Origin: Bacteroidia bacterium
Lineage (GTDB): Bacteria > Bacteroidota > Bacteroidia > Flavobacteriales_E > Vicingaceae
Direction of reading: 5' to 3'
NCBI GenBank assembly: GCA_030429925.1
Contig: JAUIGQ010000012.1
Span: forward strand, 1-35,788
DNA: 35,788 bases
The notes beneath the pieces were generated by a model that was not told where the DNA came from, made no database searches, and saw only the letters and a list, made by a program, of their open reading frames with translations. Both the position numbers and the translations under genes were made by a program. Shown piece by piece: positions 16,548-26,207 of this stretch (positions are counted from its first letter, which is position 1; each line of letters opens with the position of its first letter).

Positions 16548-18071
16548 TTAACTATTTACAGGAACTTCAATCAAACGCAAGATCTCTTCCAAATATTCTC
16601 TTGAGTTGCTTAGACGAGGTACTTTATTCTGCCCTCCCAGCTTATTTCTACTTTTCATCCATTTGAAGAAGGTGCCGGAAGGCATTTCTTGGACCAGAGG
16701 AAACTCCAGAGCCATATTCCCTTCTCTTTTAGCATCATAATCAGAATTGATTTTTCTCAAATAGGAGTCTAATTCTTTGCTAAACTCTTCCATATTATCG
16801 GGCTTTCTCCTGAACTCTATTAACCATTGATGCTTTCCCGCTTTTTGATTTGTCAAGTAGATAGGAGCAGCAGTGTATTCTTCGATGATGGCTCCTGTTT
16901 TATTGCAAGCATGTTCCAATGCATGTTCAGCATTGTCAATGATCACCTCTTCGCCAAATGCATTCATAAAATGTTTTGTCCTGCCGCTAATTTTGAATCT
17001 GAATGGATTCAAAGAGGTAAATTGAATGGTGTCACCAACCTTATACCTCCATAAACCTGCATTGGTAGAAATAATGATCGCGTAATTCGTATCTAATTCT
17101 ACATCCTCCAGACCCAGGGTTTTCGGTTGTTCTTCGTTCCAATCACTCATGGGAACAAATTCGTAGTAGATACCATAGTCCAGCATGAGGATCATTTCAG
17201 TTGGGTGATTTGGGTCTTCTATCCCAAAGAAACCTTCAGAGGCATTATAGGTCTCCAAATAGTTCATCTTTCCTGAAATGATATCTTCAAATTGAGGTTT
17301 ATAAGGAGTAAAGGCAACACCTCCGTGGAAGAAGACTTCCAGGTTGGGCCAGATCTCTTTGATGTCCTTTTTCCCTGTACGTTCTAGAATTTTGTTGAGC
17401 AGCACTAGGTTCCAACTAGGGACACCTGAAATACTTGTTACATTTTCTTTGGAGCAAATTTCAGCCATCCTTTCCAGCTTGGCTTCAAAATCCTTCATCA
17501 AGGCAGTTTCCCGGTCCGGTGTTCTCATAATCTCTGCCCAGATAGGCAGGTTTTTCATAATAATGGAAGAAAGGTCGCCGTGATAGGTGTTGTTGTCTGG
17601 GTCGATGGTTTGACTGCTGCCTCCCATCATTAAGGTTTTTCCTGAAAAAACCCCAGCGTCTTCGTTGTAGTTACAGTAGATAGAAAGCATATCCTTTCCT
17701 CCTTTGTAATGACACTCTTCTAATGCTTCCTTACTAACCGGAATGAATTTACTTCTGTTACTTGTTGTTCCCGATGATTTTGCAAACCATTTGATATCAG
17801 AAGGCCACAGCAGATTCTGCTCCCCATTCATGATCCTATCTACATAGGGCTTAAGGTCATCGTAATCTTGAATAGGAACAGCTTCTTTGAAGTCATTCTG
17901 ATTCCCGATCTTCTTGTAGCCATACCTTTCTCCCCATTCAGTATCAACGGCTCTTTGAACCAAGCCATTGAACCATTCATTTTGAACTTCTATAGGATAT
18001 TTTAAAAAAAGTTCAATCTGGTGGATCCTCTTCTTCATCCACCATGAAAAGAGCTTGTTGAAAATTGGCAT
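16548..18071 (-). CDS. GH3-family acyl-adenylating protein
   Basis: At 507 residues this matches bacterial homologues of plant GH3 (auxin-responsive) acyl acid amido synthetases, members of the ANL adenylating superfamily. Visible motifs are the ATP loop SSGTTSNRSKFIPVS (99-113), EVFFHGGVAFTPYKP, YNASEGFFGIED (the acyl/adenylate-binding region), GLWRYKVGDTIQFTS and the hinge FKISGRTKHFMNAFGEEV. Bacterial members are common in Bacteroidota, but their acid and amine substrates are unknown. The C-terminus GTFFKWMKSRNKLGGQNKVPRLSN is typical. It is first in the group with the secreted protein and deoxynucleoside kinase genes. Confidence 0.92.
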   Translation of the reverse strand: MPIFNKLFSWWMKKRIHQIELFLKYPIEVQNEWFNGLVQRAVDTEWGERYGYKKIGNQNDFKEAVPIQDYDDLKPYVDRIMNGEQNLLWPSDIKWFAKSSGTTSNRSKFIPVSKEALEECHYKGGKDMLSIYCNYNEDAGVFSGKTLMMGGSSQTIDPDNNTYHGDLSSIIMKNLPIWAEIMRTPDRETALMKDFEAKLERMAEICSKENVTSISGVPSWNLVLLNKILERTGKKDIKEIWPNLEVFFHGGVAFTPYKPQFEDIISGKMNYLETYNASEGFFGIEDPNHPTEMILMLDYGIYYEFVPMSDWNEEQPKTLGLEDVELDTNYAIIISTNAGLWRYKVGDTIQFTSLNPFRFKISGRTKHFMNAFGEEVIIDNAEHALEHACNKTGAIIEEYTAAPIYLTNQKAGKHQWLIEFRRKPDNMEEFSKELDSYLRKINSDYDAKREGNMALEFPLVQEMPSGTFFKWMKSRNKLGGQNKVPRLSNSREYLEEILRLIEVPVNS

Positions 18072-18118
18072 GTCTATCTTTCTGAAGCTTTAAAGATAAA
18101 TGAAATATCAATTAGAAA

Positions 18119-18150
18119 TAAAAAAAGCCACCTGATAAAAAGGTGGCTTT
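18119..18150 (-). terminator. Terminator of sppA
   Basis: AAAGCCACCT (18124-18133) and AGGTGGCTTT (18141-18150) form a 10-bp stem with a 7-base loop. Read on the minus strand, the stem ends in a run of T (complement of 18119-18126), which fits termination of sppA, whose stop is at 18168. Confidence 0.9.
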
Positions 18151-18167
18151 CTGATATTTTGGTCCTA

Positions 18168-19973
18168 TCATTCAATTATAATACTGACAGGCAAGCGGGT
18201 ATAGATCCCTTCTGTTTCGAATACCTGTTGGAAGCTGTGATAATACTTTTCGGCCTTCCCCAATATAGGCTGTCCAAAGATCATTGCATAGGTTTGAGAA
18301 GAGAACTCATCCATCAGCTTTTTCATTGGATCTTCTTGCTTTGGCAATTCTTTCATTTTGTAATTATCCAATTCAGCCATTTCCGCTGCTGCTTTTATAG
18401 CTGCATCCATTCCGCCTAATTCATCTACCAATCCAATTTCTTTTGCATCCAATCCGCTCCAAACTCTTCCCTGTCCAAGACTGTCAACCATAGCTTGACT
18501 CATCTTTCTTCCATCTGCCACCTTTTGGGTGAATTTATCATAGATGTCTTCAACCATTTCCGTAATGGCGGCAACTTCAGTATCACCCATAGGTCTGAAG
18601 AAGGTTAGTCCATCAGAATAATCATTGGTTCCTACCTGGTCGATATGAATACCTAACTTATTGTTCAAGGTGCCTTGCATATTGGGGATCACCCCAAATA
18701 CCCCAATCGAGCCTGTAATCGTCGTTTTCTCTGCAAAGATCTTGTCGGCAGCACATGAAATATAATAACCGCCCGATGCCGCCACATCTCCCATGGAAAC
18801 AATAAATGGCTTTTCCGCTTTGGCTAGAATGGTTTCTCTCCAGATCACATCAGAGGCAAGTGCTGAACCTCCGGGAGAATTCACTCTCAAAACAATGGCT
18901 TTCACTCTGCTATCTTTTCTTGCATCTCTAATGGCTTCTGCAATAGTCTCAGACCCCATTGAGTTATCCTTGCTCTTTCCACTGACGATATCTCCTTCTG
19001 CATATACAATGGCAATCTTGTTCTTTGATCTCCTTTTGTCTCTATCTTCATCTGTAAGGTCGGAATTCTTAACCTTATGCAGGTCTTTAAGTGCCAATAG
19101 ATTCAGCTCGTCAAGGTCTTTGTCTTCATTTTCTTCATAGACTTTGCTCAGCAGGATCTGCTTCACTTCATCTTCATAAAGAGCTTTATCTGCTAGTCCC
19201 AGCTCAACAGCATCTTCAGCTGTTCTAACCATTAATCCATCTGCATATCTATTTAGATCAGATACAGAAATGCCTCTTGATGAATTGATCTTTGAAAGCT
19301 GGTGCTCCCAGATCCCATCGATCAATCTTTTCAATTGCTCTTCATTTTCAGGACTCATATCATTCCTGATAAAAGGCTCAATGGCACTTTTAAATTTCCC
19401 ATGTCGAATGATCTGCATATCGAGGTCAATTCTTTCAAAGGCATCTTTGAAGAACATCAACTGAGCAGCTAGTCCTTTGAAGGATAATTCTCCTGAAGGA
19501 TGAATGTACAGCTCATCCGCTACAGAAGTCAGATAATATTCGTTCTGACTGTAGTTCTCTTTATAAGCTACGATGAACTTACCGGATGCTTTGAAGTCTT
19601 CTAAGGCTCTTCGAATGGCATCTGTACTTGAAAGGTTAGCTCTTAAAGATTTGATGTCCAAGTAAATTCCTTTGATCCTATCATCCTTTGCAGCTTTCTC
19701 AATATTCTCTATAATGCTTCCCAGGCTGGTGGGTGATCTGTCTTCAAGATTGAAGAAATCAAAATTTTCGAATGGATCGTTGGAAGGTCGGTCTTTGATC
19801 TCTTTCTTCAATTCCAAGTGTAGAATGGAATTTTCGCTGATACTTGGTGCTTTCTTGCTATCTCCTGCTGAAGCAATTCCAACTAAAATGCCTCCTCCTA
19901 TAAAGAACAACAAGATCAAGGTGACCAAGAATCCTAGGATAGAAGCAAACATGAATTTAAAAAACTGTCTCAT
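18168..19973 (-). CDS. sppA: Signal peptide peptidase SppA, 67-kDa type
   Basis: This 601-residue serine protease degrades cleaved signal peptides in the inner membrane, with its catalytic domain outside the cytoplasm. One N-terminal membrane segment (about 11-33) is followed by two peptidase S49 repeats. Lys195 in HGKFKSAIEPF is the general base and Ser400 in GDVAASGGYYISCAADKI the nucleophile, so the Ser-Lys dyad is split between the repeats as in E. coli SppA. The conserved VNSPGGSALASD and TTITGSIGVFG blocks are present. It is transcribed alone, divergently from folK, and ends at a strong hairpin terminator. Confidence 0.97.
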   Translation of the reverse strand: MRQFFKFMFASILGFLVTLILLFFIGGGILVGIASAGDSKKAPSISENSILHLELKKEIKDRPSNDPFENFDFFNLEDRSPTSLGSIIENIEKAAKDDRIKGIYLDIKSLRANLSSTDAIRRALEDFKASGKFIVAYKENYSQNEYYLTSVADELYIHPSGELSFKGLAAQLMFFKDAFERIDLDMQIIRHGKFKSAIEPFIRNDMSPENEEQLKRLIDGIWEHQLSKINSSRGISVSDLNRYADGLMVRTAEDAVELGLADKALYEDEVKQILLSKVYEENEDKDLDELNLLALKDLHKVKNSDLTDEDRDKRRSKNKIAIVYAEGDIVSGKSKDNSMGSETIAEAIRDARKDSRVKAIVLRVNSPGGSALASDVIWRETILAKAEKPFIVSMGDVAASGGYYISCAADKIFAEKTTITGSIGVFGVIPNMQGTLNNKLGIHIDQVGTNDYSDGLTFFRPMGDTEVAAITEMVEDIYDKFTQKVADGRKMSQAMVDSLGQGRVWSGLDAKEIGLVDELGGMDAAIKAAAEMAELDNYKMKELPKQEDPMKKLMDEFSSQTYAMIFGQPILGKAEKYYHSFQQVFETEGIYTRLPVSIIIE

Positions 19974-20023
19974 ATTATTATGGTGTATTTAAGTTCCAAA
20001 GATTAGCCAATGGAACAGATTAA

Positions 20024-20031
20024 CAAAATTA
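20024..20031 (-). promoter_or_regulatory. Candidate -7 element for sppA
   Basis: TAATTTTG on the minus strand fits TAnnTTTG and would start transcription about 44 bases before the sppA ATG. No good -33 TTTG was seen at normal spacing. Confidence 0.35.
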
Positions 20032-20096
20032 AACTTAGATATTCATTGATTCCTTAGATTTACAGCAAAGGCTGAGGTTCTTGATAATCGGAATGG

Positions 20097-20591
20097 ATGA
20101 AGGATATTTATTTGTCATTGGGCTCTAATTTGGGCAACAGAGAAGAGAATCTGAACAATGCTATTCAGCAACTTCAAGAAAAGGGAGCAATCCTCAGATC
20201 CAGATCTTCTTTCTATAAAACTGAAGGATGGGGAAATGTTCATTTGAAGGAGTTTTTGAATATGGCAATTCTGATCAGTTGGGATCTTCAGCCAATGGAA
20301 CTGCTGCTGAAGGTTCAAGAGATAGAGAAAGATTTGGGAAGAAAGGGGGAGACAAAAGGACAAAAATTCTATCAAGATCGACAGATCGATATAGATATTC
20401 TCTACATTGATGATATGATCATTAATTCTGAAGAGCTAACTGTACCTCATCCTCGATTAAGAGAAAGATTATTTGTCTTGGAGCCTATGAATGAGATAGC
20501 AGCTGATTTTCAAGACCCTAGAGATAATAGAACGATCAAATTTTCAGTTGAAAATTGTTCGGATGCGAACAAAGTTGAAAAGCTGACGTAA
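20097..20591 (+). CDS. folK: 2-amino-4-hydroxy-6-hydroxymethyldihydropteridine pyrophosphokinase
   Basis: HPPK transfers pyrophosphate from ATP to the pterin alcohol in folate synthesis. The 164-residue product has the N-terminal YLSLGSNLGNREENL loop, the pterin-binding FYKTEGWG and FLNMAI segments and the signature FYQDRQIDIDILYID, with Asp98 and Asp100 at the places of the two magnesium ligands in E. coli HPPK. The PHPRLRERLFVLEPM block follows. The start at 20097 is preferred because the overlapping ATG at 20093 is in another frame. It is transcribed away from sppA; no other folate gene is next to it. Confidence 0.96.
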   Translation: MKDIYLSLGSNLGNREENLNNAIQQLQEKGAILRSRSSFYKTEGWGNVHLKEFLNMAILISWDLQPMELLLKVQEIEKDLGRKGETKGQKFYQDRQIDIDILYIDDMIINSEELTVPHPRLRERLFVLEPMNEIAADFQDPRDNRTIKFSVENCSDANKVEKLT

Positions 20592-20635
20592 GCATTGCCA
20601 TGGTTCGCATAAATACGGGCTTTGAGACCGCATTT

Positions 20636-20667
20636 TTTGTGATAATTAACATTATTACCTAATATTG
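20636..20667 (+). promoter_or_regulatory. Promoter of the TPR lipoprotein gene
   Basis: TTTG at 20636-20639 and TAATATTG at 20660-20667, 20 bases apart, fit the Bacteroidota promoter with one mismatch in the -7 box. Transcription would begin near 20674, about 30 bases before the chosen ATG at 20704. This also argues against the in-frame codons upstream of 20704 being translated. Confidence 0.5.
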
Positions 20668-20703
20668 CAGGAATTAACTAAACCTGTTAGATTTAAAACT
20701 AAG

Positions 20704-22425
20704 ATGAAAAAACAGAATTTAAGATCATACGCTTTGATCGCGGTTGCAGCAGCTACCACAATTGCTTGTAACCCATTAAACAATATGACTAAGAGGGCCA
20801 ATGAAGTAACCTATTCGGTTGTTCCAAATCCTCTTGAGATGCACGCAGATAGCATTGAAGTAAGTATTTCCGGTGCTATACCTCCACGTTTCTTCAATAA
20901 GAAGGTCTCTGTAGAGGTTACCCCTGTTTTAAACTATCAGGGACAAGAAACTTCATTTGAAAAGATCATACTCGTTGGGGAAGAGTCTGAAGTAGAAGGA
21001 CAAAAGATCGCCTATGAAAAAGGTGGAAACTTTAGTTACAACTCAAAAATTCCTTACGCTGAAGGGATGAATGTTGCTACTTTGAATGCAGTTGCAGTTG
21101 GAAAATATGGTTCAAAAGAGAAAGCTTTCCCTGCAAAAGAGATCGCTACAGGAACTATCACTACTCCAATGTGGGTAGAGGAAGATTATATGTTCGCTCT
21201 TGGTGCGGATAAGTTCCAGAAGACTTACCCAATGTCTAAAGAAGGAACAATCAACTACGAAGTAAACAGATCTACTGTTCGTTCTTCTGAATTGAAAGAC
21301 GAAGATATGTCGATGATGAAAGATTGGATCAAGGAAATGTCCGGAAATCCAATGTTCGTTTTCAAAGGAGGAAATGTTGTAGCTTATGCTTCTCCTGAAG
21401 GTGAGCTTAGCTTGAATGAGAACCTTGCTCAAGATAGAGCCGAATCAGGTGCTAATGCTGTGAAAGGCATGTTGAGAAGTAATAAAGTAAAAGCTGCTTC
21501 TGAGAATGAGTTCTTTACTCTATCTCCTAAAGGAGAAGACTGGGATGGATTCAAGAAAGCTATGCAAGCTTCAGACATTGAAGACAAAGATTTGATCTTG
21601 AGAGTTCTTGAGATGTATGAAGACAAGGCGAAGAGAGAAGAGGAAATCAGAAACTTGGCTGCTACTTTCGAAGTGCTTCAAGAAGAGATCCTTCCTGGTT
21701 TGAGAAGATCTATCATAAAACTTGATGGTGAAATGACTTCTTTCTCTGATGAGAAGATCATGGAATTCTCTGCTAGCAATCCTGATACATTATCAGCTGA
21801 GGAGTTGTTGTATGCAGCTACCATGACAGATGATATGGATAAGAAATTGGCGATCTATAAGTCATTCTCTGAATTGCATCCAAATGATTGGAGAGGTCCT
21901 AACAATGTTGGGTACGTAATGGCAATGACAGGAGATATGGAAGGAGCTAAGGCAGAGTTTGATAAAGCTGCTAGCCTTGATCCTGAGAACGGTGTGATCG
22001 TAAATAACCTTGGTGTTTATGCTCAGAAGAATGGAGATGTTGATAAAGCTATGGAGCACTACAACAAATCTAACACTCCTGAGTCAGGAGCTAATGCAGG
22101 TTACATTTACATCAAGAGAGCTGACTATTCTGAAGCTGTAAATAGCTTTGGTGCAGTGAACTCTTTCAACGCTGCTCTTGCTCAAACATTGAACAAGGAT
22201 TACCAAGAGGCTCTTCAAAGTTTAGATGAGTCTGAAGCTGCTGATGAAGCTAAAGGTTACTACCTTAAAGCTGTTATCGGTGCTAGAATGAAAGACAAGA
22301 ATATGGTGGTTACCAATTTGAAAAGTGCAGTTGGTAAAGATTCATCATTGAAAGATAAAGCTAAGATGGATGCTGAATTCAACGAGTACAAAGACGACTC
22401 TGAATTCCAAGCAGCTGTCAACTAA
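20704..22425 (+). CDS. TPR lipoprotein with an OmpA-like segment
   Basis: The ATG at 20704 starts a lipoprotein signal (MKKQNLRSYALIAVAAATTIAC) and is chosen over an in-frame extension to 20665. The product is 573 residues. The first 150 or so form a strand-rich region (VVPNPLEMHADSIEVSISG, then a GGNFSYNSKIPY segment). At about 222-255, AYASPEGELSLNENLAQDRAES resembles the OmpA-type motif (G/A-Y-A-S-x-x-G, N, L, RA) but is degenerate. Residues 365-550 contain tetratricopeptide repeats (FSELHPNDWRGPNNVGYVMA, AASLDPENGVIVNNLGVYAQ). This arrangement recurs in Bacteroidota envelope proteins of unsettled role, perhaps scaffolds. Codons are strongly biased (AAA, GAA, GCT, TCT), suggesting high expression. 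It has its own promoter and strong terminator. Confidence 0.85.
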   Translation: MKKQNLRSYALIAVAAATTIACNPLNNMTKRANEVTYSVVPNPLEMHADSIEVSISGAIPPRFFNKKVSVEVTPVLNYQGQETSFEKIILVGEESEVEGQKIAYEKGGNFSYNSKIPYAEGMNVATLNAVAVGKYGSKEKAFPAKEIATGTITTPMWVEEDYMFALGADKFQKTYPMSKEGTINYEVNRSTVRSSELKDEDMSMMKDWIKEMSGNPMFVFKGGNVVAYASPEGELSLNENLAQDRAESGANAVKGMLRSNKVKAASENEFFTLSPKGEDWDGFKKAMQASDIEDKDLILRVLEMYEDKAKREEEIRNLAATFEVLQEEILPGLRRSIIKLDGEMTSFSDEKIMEFSASNPDTLSAEELLYAATMTDDMDKKLAIYKSFSELHPNDWRGPNNVGYVMAMTGDMEGAKAEFDKAASLDPENGVIVNNLGVYAQKNGDVDKAMEHYNKSNTPESGANAGYIYIKRADYSEAVNSFGAVNSFNAALAQTLNKDYQEALQSLDESEAADEAKGYYLKAVIGARMKDKNMVVTNLKSAVGKDSSLKDKAKMDAEFNEYKDDSEFQAAVN

Positions 22426-22445
22426 GAGATAAGTTTAGTTAATGG

Positions 22446-22486
22446 AAACCCTGAAGTAGATCCTTCGATCACTTCAGGGTTTTTTA
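22446..22486 (+). terminator. Terminator of the TPR lipoprotein gene
   Basis: AACCCTGAAGT (22447-22457) pairs perfectly with ACTTCAGGGTT (22471-22481) around a 13-base loop, followed by TTTTATTT. It lies 21 bases after the stop codon. Confidence 0.93.
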
Positions 22487-22513
22487 TTTCAACCCATTTA
22501 TAATTGTGAAGCA

Positions 22514-22855
22514 ATGAGAGTTTTAATTTTTGCCCTACTTCTGTCTGTAACACAGATACTAGTTGCCCAGACAACAGAATGTGCCACTCTAAGAGTAATT
22601 GAAAGTACCAAAGCACAGCTTTGCCATATGACCTTGACCTATGAAGATGGAAGGAGCGAGATCATTCCATTGAGATATTGGCAGCCTTTTGGCAATTCAG
22701 ATACAACAAAAAAGGTTCTTATTCAGAATCAATTGAAAATGACAAAGGTCATCAGTAGGATGAGGAATGAGGGCTATGAGGTGAAGCAGCTAAGCACTAC
22801 CGGTGAGAATATCATTCACACCTATGTGCTATTTGAGAGAATAAAAGAAGAATAG
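22514..22855 (+). CDS. Small secreted protein, unknown
   Basis: The 113-residue frame opens with a signal peptide (MRVLIFALLLSVTQILVAQ, then TTECATL). The mature part is about 94 residues, with two cysteines (ECA and LCHM) that might form a disulfide, and an alpha-beta pattern ending in YVLFERIKEE. No family is recognised. It follows a strong terminator by 28 bases, so it needs its own promoter, which was not identified. The signal peptide and clean frame make it a likely real gene. Confidence 0.65.
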   Translation: MRVLIFALLLSVTQILVAQTTECATLRVIESTKAQLCHMTLTYEDGRSEIIPLRYWQPFGNSDTTKKVLIQNQLKMTKVISRMRNEGYEVKQLSTTGENIIHTYVLFERIKEE

Positions 22856-22954
22856 GAATCAATATTCCAGATTCATAGTTCATCAGTTTCAATAAATCTC
22901 TATTTGAGTATGTTGGGTTGATAAAAGATCACTCTTTGATGACCTTCTCTGTTC

Positions 22955-22997
22955 ATTTTCTTTTACGTGAAAAGAAAACGAACCAAAAGAAAGCACG
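22955..22997. repeat. Hairpin repeat, copy 1
   Basis: TTTTCTTTT (22956-22964) pairs with AAAAGAAAA (22970-22978), and is followed by CGAACCAAAAGAAAGCACG. Copies at 23322-23370 and 26606-26650 share the layout: T-rich arm, short loop, A-rich arm, then ACAAAAGA or CCAAAAGA. Confidence 0.6.
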
Positions 22998-23321
22998 TCT
23001 TTTTACAAGGAATTTTCATTTGAAAACGATTTAAGAAGCATGTTAAATCGTTTGTCAAAAGAAACCGCAATCCAAAAAATGGCGCTTCGCTGGGGTTTCC
23101 ATTTTTTGTCTTACTATTCTGGTGTAAAAAGAGTATCCCGCAAAGCGGGATAAGCTGGGTGGGATGAGCCATCAGCGAGCCGGCGAGAGCAATGAATGGA
23201 CAAATGCTTGGAAATTCATTAAAGGCGTTAGTCGTTGTTCCGCTGAAAGCGGAATCTACTTTAATAGAATTTCTAGCATTTGGACAGAGAGGGTGGAAGC
23301 TTTGATGGCTCTAGATTTTTT

Positions 23322-23370
23322 CCTTCTTTTTTATCATGAAAAAAGAAGGAAGACAAAAGATAAAAGAAAA
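23322..23370. repeat. Hairpin repeat, copy 2
   Basis: CCTTCTTTTTT (23322-23332) pairs with AAAAAAGAAGG (23339-23349), an 11-bp stem with loop ATCATG, followed by AAGACAAAAGATAAAAG. It has the same orientation and layout as copy 1, about 370 bases away. Confidence 0.6.
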
Positions 23371-23413
23371 TGCCTACCCTTCAGCTGACGGCTACAGAGG
23401 TAATAGAAGGAAG

Positions 23414-23486
23414 AGTAGTTTTTAAACTAAAAGCTATAGATTCAAAGTCTAGATTCCAGGTTCTAGACTCTAGAATTTAAACTACT
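23414..23486. repeat. Nested inverted repeat across the leuS stop
   Basis: The outer arms are AGTAGTTT (23414-23421) and AAACTACT (23479-23486); the inner arms are GTCTAGA (23447-23453) and TCTAGAC (23462-23468). The outer right arm overlaps the leuS stop codon. No T-run follows, so it is not a standard terminator. Confidence 0.5.
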
Positions 23487-26035
23487 ATATTCACGATCTT
23501 ACCGGGAACTACAATAACCTTTCTAGGATCTTTTCCCTCCAGCCATTTTTGAGCTGATTCGTGTTCCAAGACAGCTTTTTCAATAGCATCTTTCTGAAGT
23601 CCTGCATCCAATTCAAGCATGAACCTGGTCTTGCCATTGAAAGAGATAGGGTACTTGATACTGTCTTCTTTCAAATGCTCTTCAGCATAGGTGGGGTAAT
23701 CCACTTTGGCAATGGATCCTTGATGTCCTAGCTTTGACCAGATCTCTTCTGTTATATGAGGTGCAAAGGGTGAAAGGAGAATGCACAACGGCTCCAAGAT
23801 CTCTCTCTTATTGCTTTGGAGGTCTTGCAATTCATTGGTGCAGATCATAAAGGCACTGACAGCTGTGTTGAATGAGAAACTTTCAATGTCTTCTGTTACC
23901 TTCTTAATGCATTTGTGCAAGCTCTTTAATTCCTCCTTTGAACCGCTCTCCTCGCTTATATTGAATTGGTTGTCCTGATTGTGGTAGAGCCTCCAGAATT
24001 TTCTTAAGAAGCGATGTACGCCTTCTATACTATCTGTGTCCCAAGGTTTGGATTGCTCCAGTGGCCCCAAGAACATTTCAAAGAGTCTTAAGGTGTCAGC
24101 TCCGTATTGTTTTACAATGTCATCCGGGTTGACTACATTCCCATATCTCTTGCTCATCTTCTGACCGTCTTCAGCAAGGATCATCCCCTGATTGATCAAC
24201 TTTTTGAAAGGTTCATCAACCTTCAAATAGCCTCGATCGAACAAGAACTTGGTCCAGAATCTGGCATACAAAAGATGACCAGTTGCATGCTCGGCCCCTC
24301 CGAAGTAGATGTCTACATTTTCCCAATACTTCAAAGCCTCTTTATGAGCAAAGCCATTGGTTCTATCGGCATCCATATAGCGGAACAAATACCAGCTGCT
24401 TCCCGCCCATCCAGGCATGGTTGAAGTTTCCAAAGGGTTTCCTTCAAAGCTCCATTCACTTGCTCTGGCTAAAGGCGGTTCTCCGCTTTCTGTGGGTTTG
24501 TATTCATCGATCTCAGGCAGTTCAAGCGGCAGTTTATCTTCTGGATAGGCTTTAGCGATGCCTTTCTCAAAGTAGATAGGAATGGGTTCGCCCCAATATC
24601 TTTGTCGTGAAAAGACCGCATCTCTCAATCTGTAGTTGACCTTCCCTTTTCCAATTCCCAGATCCTCTAATTTCTGAATGGAGGCTGAAATGGCTGCTTG
24701 CACTTTCAATCCATTGAGGAAATCAGAATTGCAAATAATGCCATCCTTTCTGTCGTCTGCTCCCTCCTCTACATTTTGTCCTTCAATTACCGGAGGAATT
24801 GGCAAGTTAAAATGCTTCGCAAAATCCCAGTCCCTTTGATCGCCCGATGGAACAGCCATAACTGCTCCTGTTCCATAACCGGCCAACACATAATCTGCTA
24901 TCCAGATCGGTAGTTTCTCCTTGCTAAACGGATGAATGGCATATGCTCCTGTGAACTCTCCGCTCACTTTCTTAACCTCCGACATGCGCTCTCTTTCAGA
25001 TCTGGAAGCAGCATACTTTTGATAGGCCTCTACCTTTTCTTTTTGATCAGCAGTAGTGATCTTTTCTACTAGTTCATGTTCAGGAGCCAATACCATAAAG
25101 GAAACACCGAAGATGGTATCAGGTCGAGTGGTGAATACTTCAATTTGATCTGTTGAGCTCTCAAGATCGAAGTTGATACTGGCACCCTTGCTCTTGCCAA
25201 TCCAGTTTCTTTGAATGTCTTTCAAAGCATCTGAGAAATCGATCTGCTCCAGTCCTTGAAGCAATTTTTCTGCATAGGCTGTGATACGCATGCTCCATTG
25301 CTTCATTTTCTTTCTTTCTACCGGATGTCCACCCCTTTCCGATCTGCCATCCTTGATCTCATCATTGGCCAAAACAGTTCCCAAAGCAGGACACCAGTTG
25401 ACAAAAGAGTCTGACTGGTAGGCCAGTCGGTGATCCATAAGGATCTCTGCCTTTTGATGTTCATCAAAGGAATGCCAGTCAGATGATTCAAATGAATATT
25501 CTTTTTCTGCATGCGCATTCAAACCCTTGCTGCCATTCTTTTCAAAATGGGAGATAAGGCTATCGATAGATTCTGCTTTGTCTGAGTCTTTGTTGTACCA
25601 GGAATTGAATAATTGGATAAAGATCCACTGCGTCCAACGGTAATATTCTGGGTCGGATGTTTTTACTTCCCTATTCCAATCGAAAGAGAAACCGATCAGA
25701 TCTAATTGCCTTCTATAGGTTTCAATATTCTTTTCAGTGGTGACCTTTGGATGTTGACCGGTTTGAATGGCGTATTGTTCTGCCGGAAGTCCGAATGAAT
25801 CGTATCCCATTGGATGCAATACATTAAATCCCTTTTGTCTTTTGTATCTGGATACGATGTCGGATGCGATATAACCTAAGGGGTGCCCAACATGTAATCC
25901 CGCTCCGGAGGGGTAGGGGAACATATCCAAAACATAGAATTTTGGTTTATCCTCATGGTCAACGGACTTAAAGGTTTGCTCTTTTTGCCAGTGCTCTTGC
26001 CAGCGTTTTTCTATCTCTGAAAAGTTATATTCCAT
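23477..26035 (-). CDS. leuS: Leucyl-tRNA synthetase
   Basis: This class I enzyme charges tRNA-Leu. The ATG at 26035 gives 852 residues starting [16 protein letters not shown], the usual N-terminus; the frame opens 12 codons earlier, but a TACTTTTG promoter element lies inside that extension. The HIGH motif is HVGH (48-51) in [15 protein letters not shown], and KMSKR is at 626-630 in [17 protein letters not shown]. The editing domain is present, with [20 protein letters not shown]. It ends KIVNIVV, as in many bacterial LeuRS. It is a single gene, convergent with the small secreted protein. Confidence 0.98.
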   Translation of the reverse strand: MEYNFSEIEKRWQEHWQKEQTFKSVDHEDKPKFYVLDMFPYPSGAGLHVGHPLGYIASDIVSRYKRQKGFNVLHPMGYDSFGLPAEQYAIQTGQHPKVTTEKNIETYRRQLDLIGFSFDWNREVKTSDPEYYRWTQWIFIQLFNSWYNKDSDKAESIDSLISHFEKNGSKGLNAHAEKEYSFESSDWHSFDEHQKAEILMDHRLAYQSDSFVNWCPALGTVLANDEIKDGRSERGGHPVERKKMKQWSMRITAYAEKLLQGLEQIDFSDALKDIQRNWIGKSKGASINFDLESSTDQIEVFTTRPDTIFGVSFMVLAPEHELVEKITTADQKEKVEAYQKYAASRSERERMSEVKKVSGEFTGAYAIHPFSKEKLPIWIADYVLAGYGTGAVMAVPSGDQRDWDFAKHFNLPIPPVIEGQNVEEGADDRKDGIICNSDFLNGLKVQAAISASIQKLEDLGIGKGKVNYRLRDAVFSRQRYWGEPIPIYFEKGIAKAYPEDKLPLELPEIDEYKPTESGEPPLARASEWSFEGNPLETSTMPGWAGSSWYLFRYMDADRTNGFAHKEALKYWENVDIYFGGAEHATGHLLYARFWTKFLFDRGYLKVDEPFKKLINQGMILAEDGQKMSKRYGNVVNPDDIVKQYGADTLRLFEMFLGPLEQSKPWDTDSIEGVHRFLRKFWRLYHNQDNQFNISEESGSKEELKSLHKCIKKVTEDIESFSFNTAVSAFMICTNELQDLQSNKREILEPLCILLSPFAPHITEEIWSKLGHQGSIAKVDYPTYAEEHLKEDSIKYPISFNGKTRFMLELDAGLQKDAIEKAVLEHESAQKWLEGKDPRKVIVVPGKIVNIVV

Positions 26036-26053
26036 CCGCTCTGAATAAGAGTG

Positions 26054-26061
26054 CAAAAGTA
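26054..26061 (-). promoter_or_regulatory. Candidate -7 element for leuS
   Basis: TACTTTTG on the minus strand matches TAnnTTTG exactly. Transcription would begin near 26047, about 12 bases before the ATG at 26035. No clear -33 TTTG was found. It supports the shorter leuS start. Confidence 0.45.
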
Positions 26062-26207
26062 GGATTCTCATCTAATAAAAGCAGTTTCTAAGGGAGAATT
26101 GCTAGGAGTAAAATCACTGAAAACTAGTAGATAGAAATAGCAGAAATGATGAGATAAAGATCTGCACTGCTTCCCATCTTTGGTCTATCAATTAAATCCA
26201 ATGAAGC

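Larger units (their letters stand above)
22856..23476. other. Gene-free, repeat-rich interval
   Basis: These 621 bases lie between convergent genes. They hold two copies of a hairpin motif (22955-22997 and 23322-23370), two GC-rich hairpins (TATCCCGC-aaa-GCGGGATA at 23134-23152 and TTCCGCT-gaa-AGCGGAA at 23238-23254) and a nested inverted repeat near the leuS stop. Frames of 69 and 74 codons run through it on either strand, but their sequence is dictated by these repeats and neither has domain-like features. I see no real gene here. Confidence 0.7.

Noticed and set aside
22963-23172. 69-codon frame on the minus strand in the gene-free interval
   Set aside because: Its sequence follows from the hairpin and GC repeats; no signal, domain or promoter, and it lies within non-coding repeats.
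23164-23388. 74-codon plus-strand frame in the same interval
   Set aside because: It runs through the second hairpin repeat, which dictates its lysine-rich end; no protein-like pattern.
26036-26071. 12-codon N-terminal extension of leuS
   Set aside because: It contains a matching -7 promoter element, and LeuRS proteins normally start at MEYNF-like sequences.
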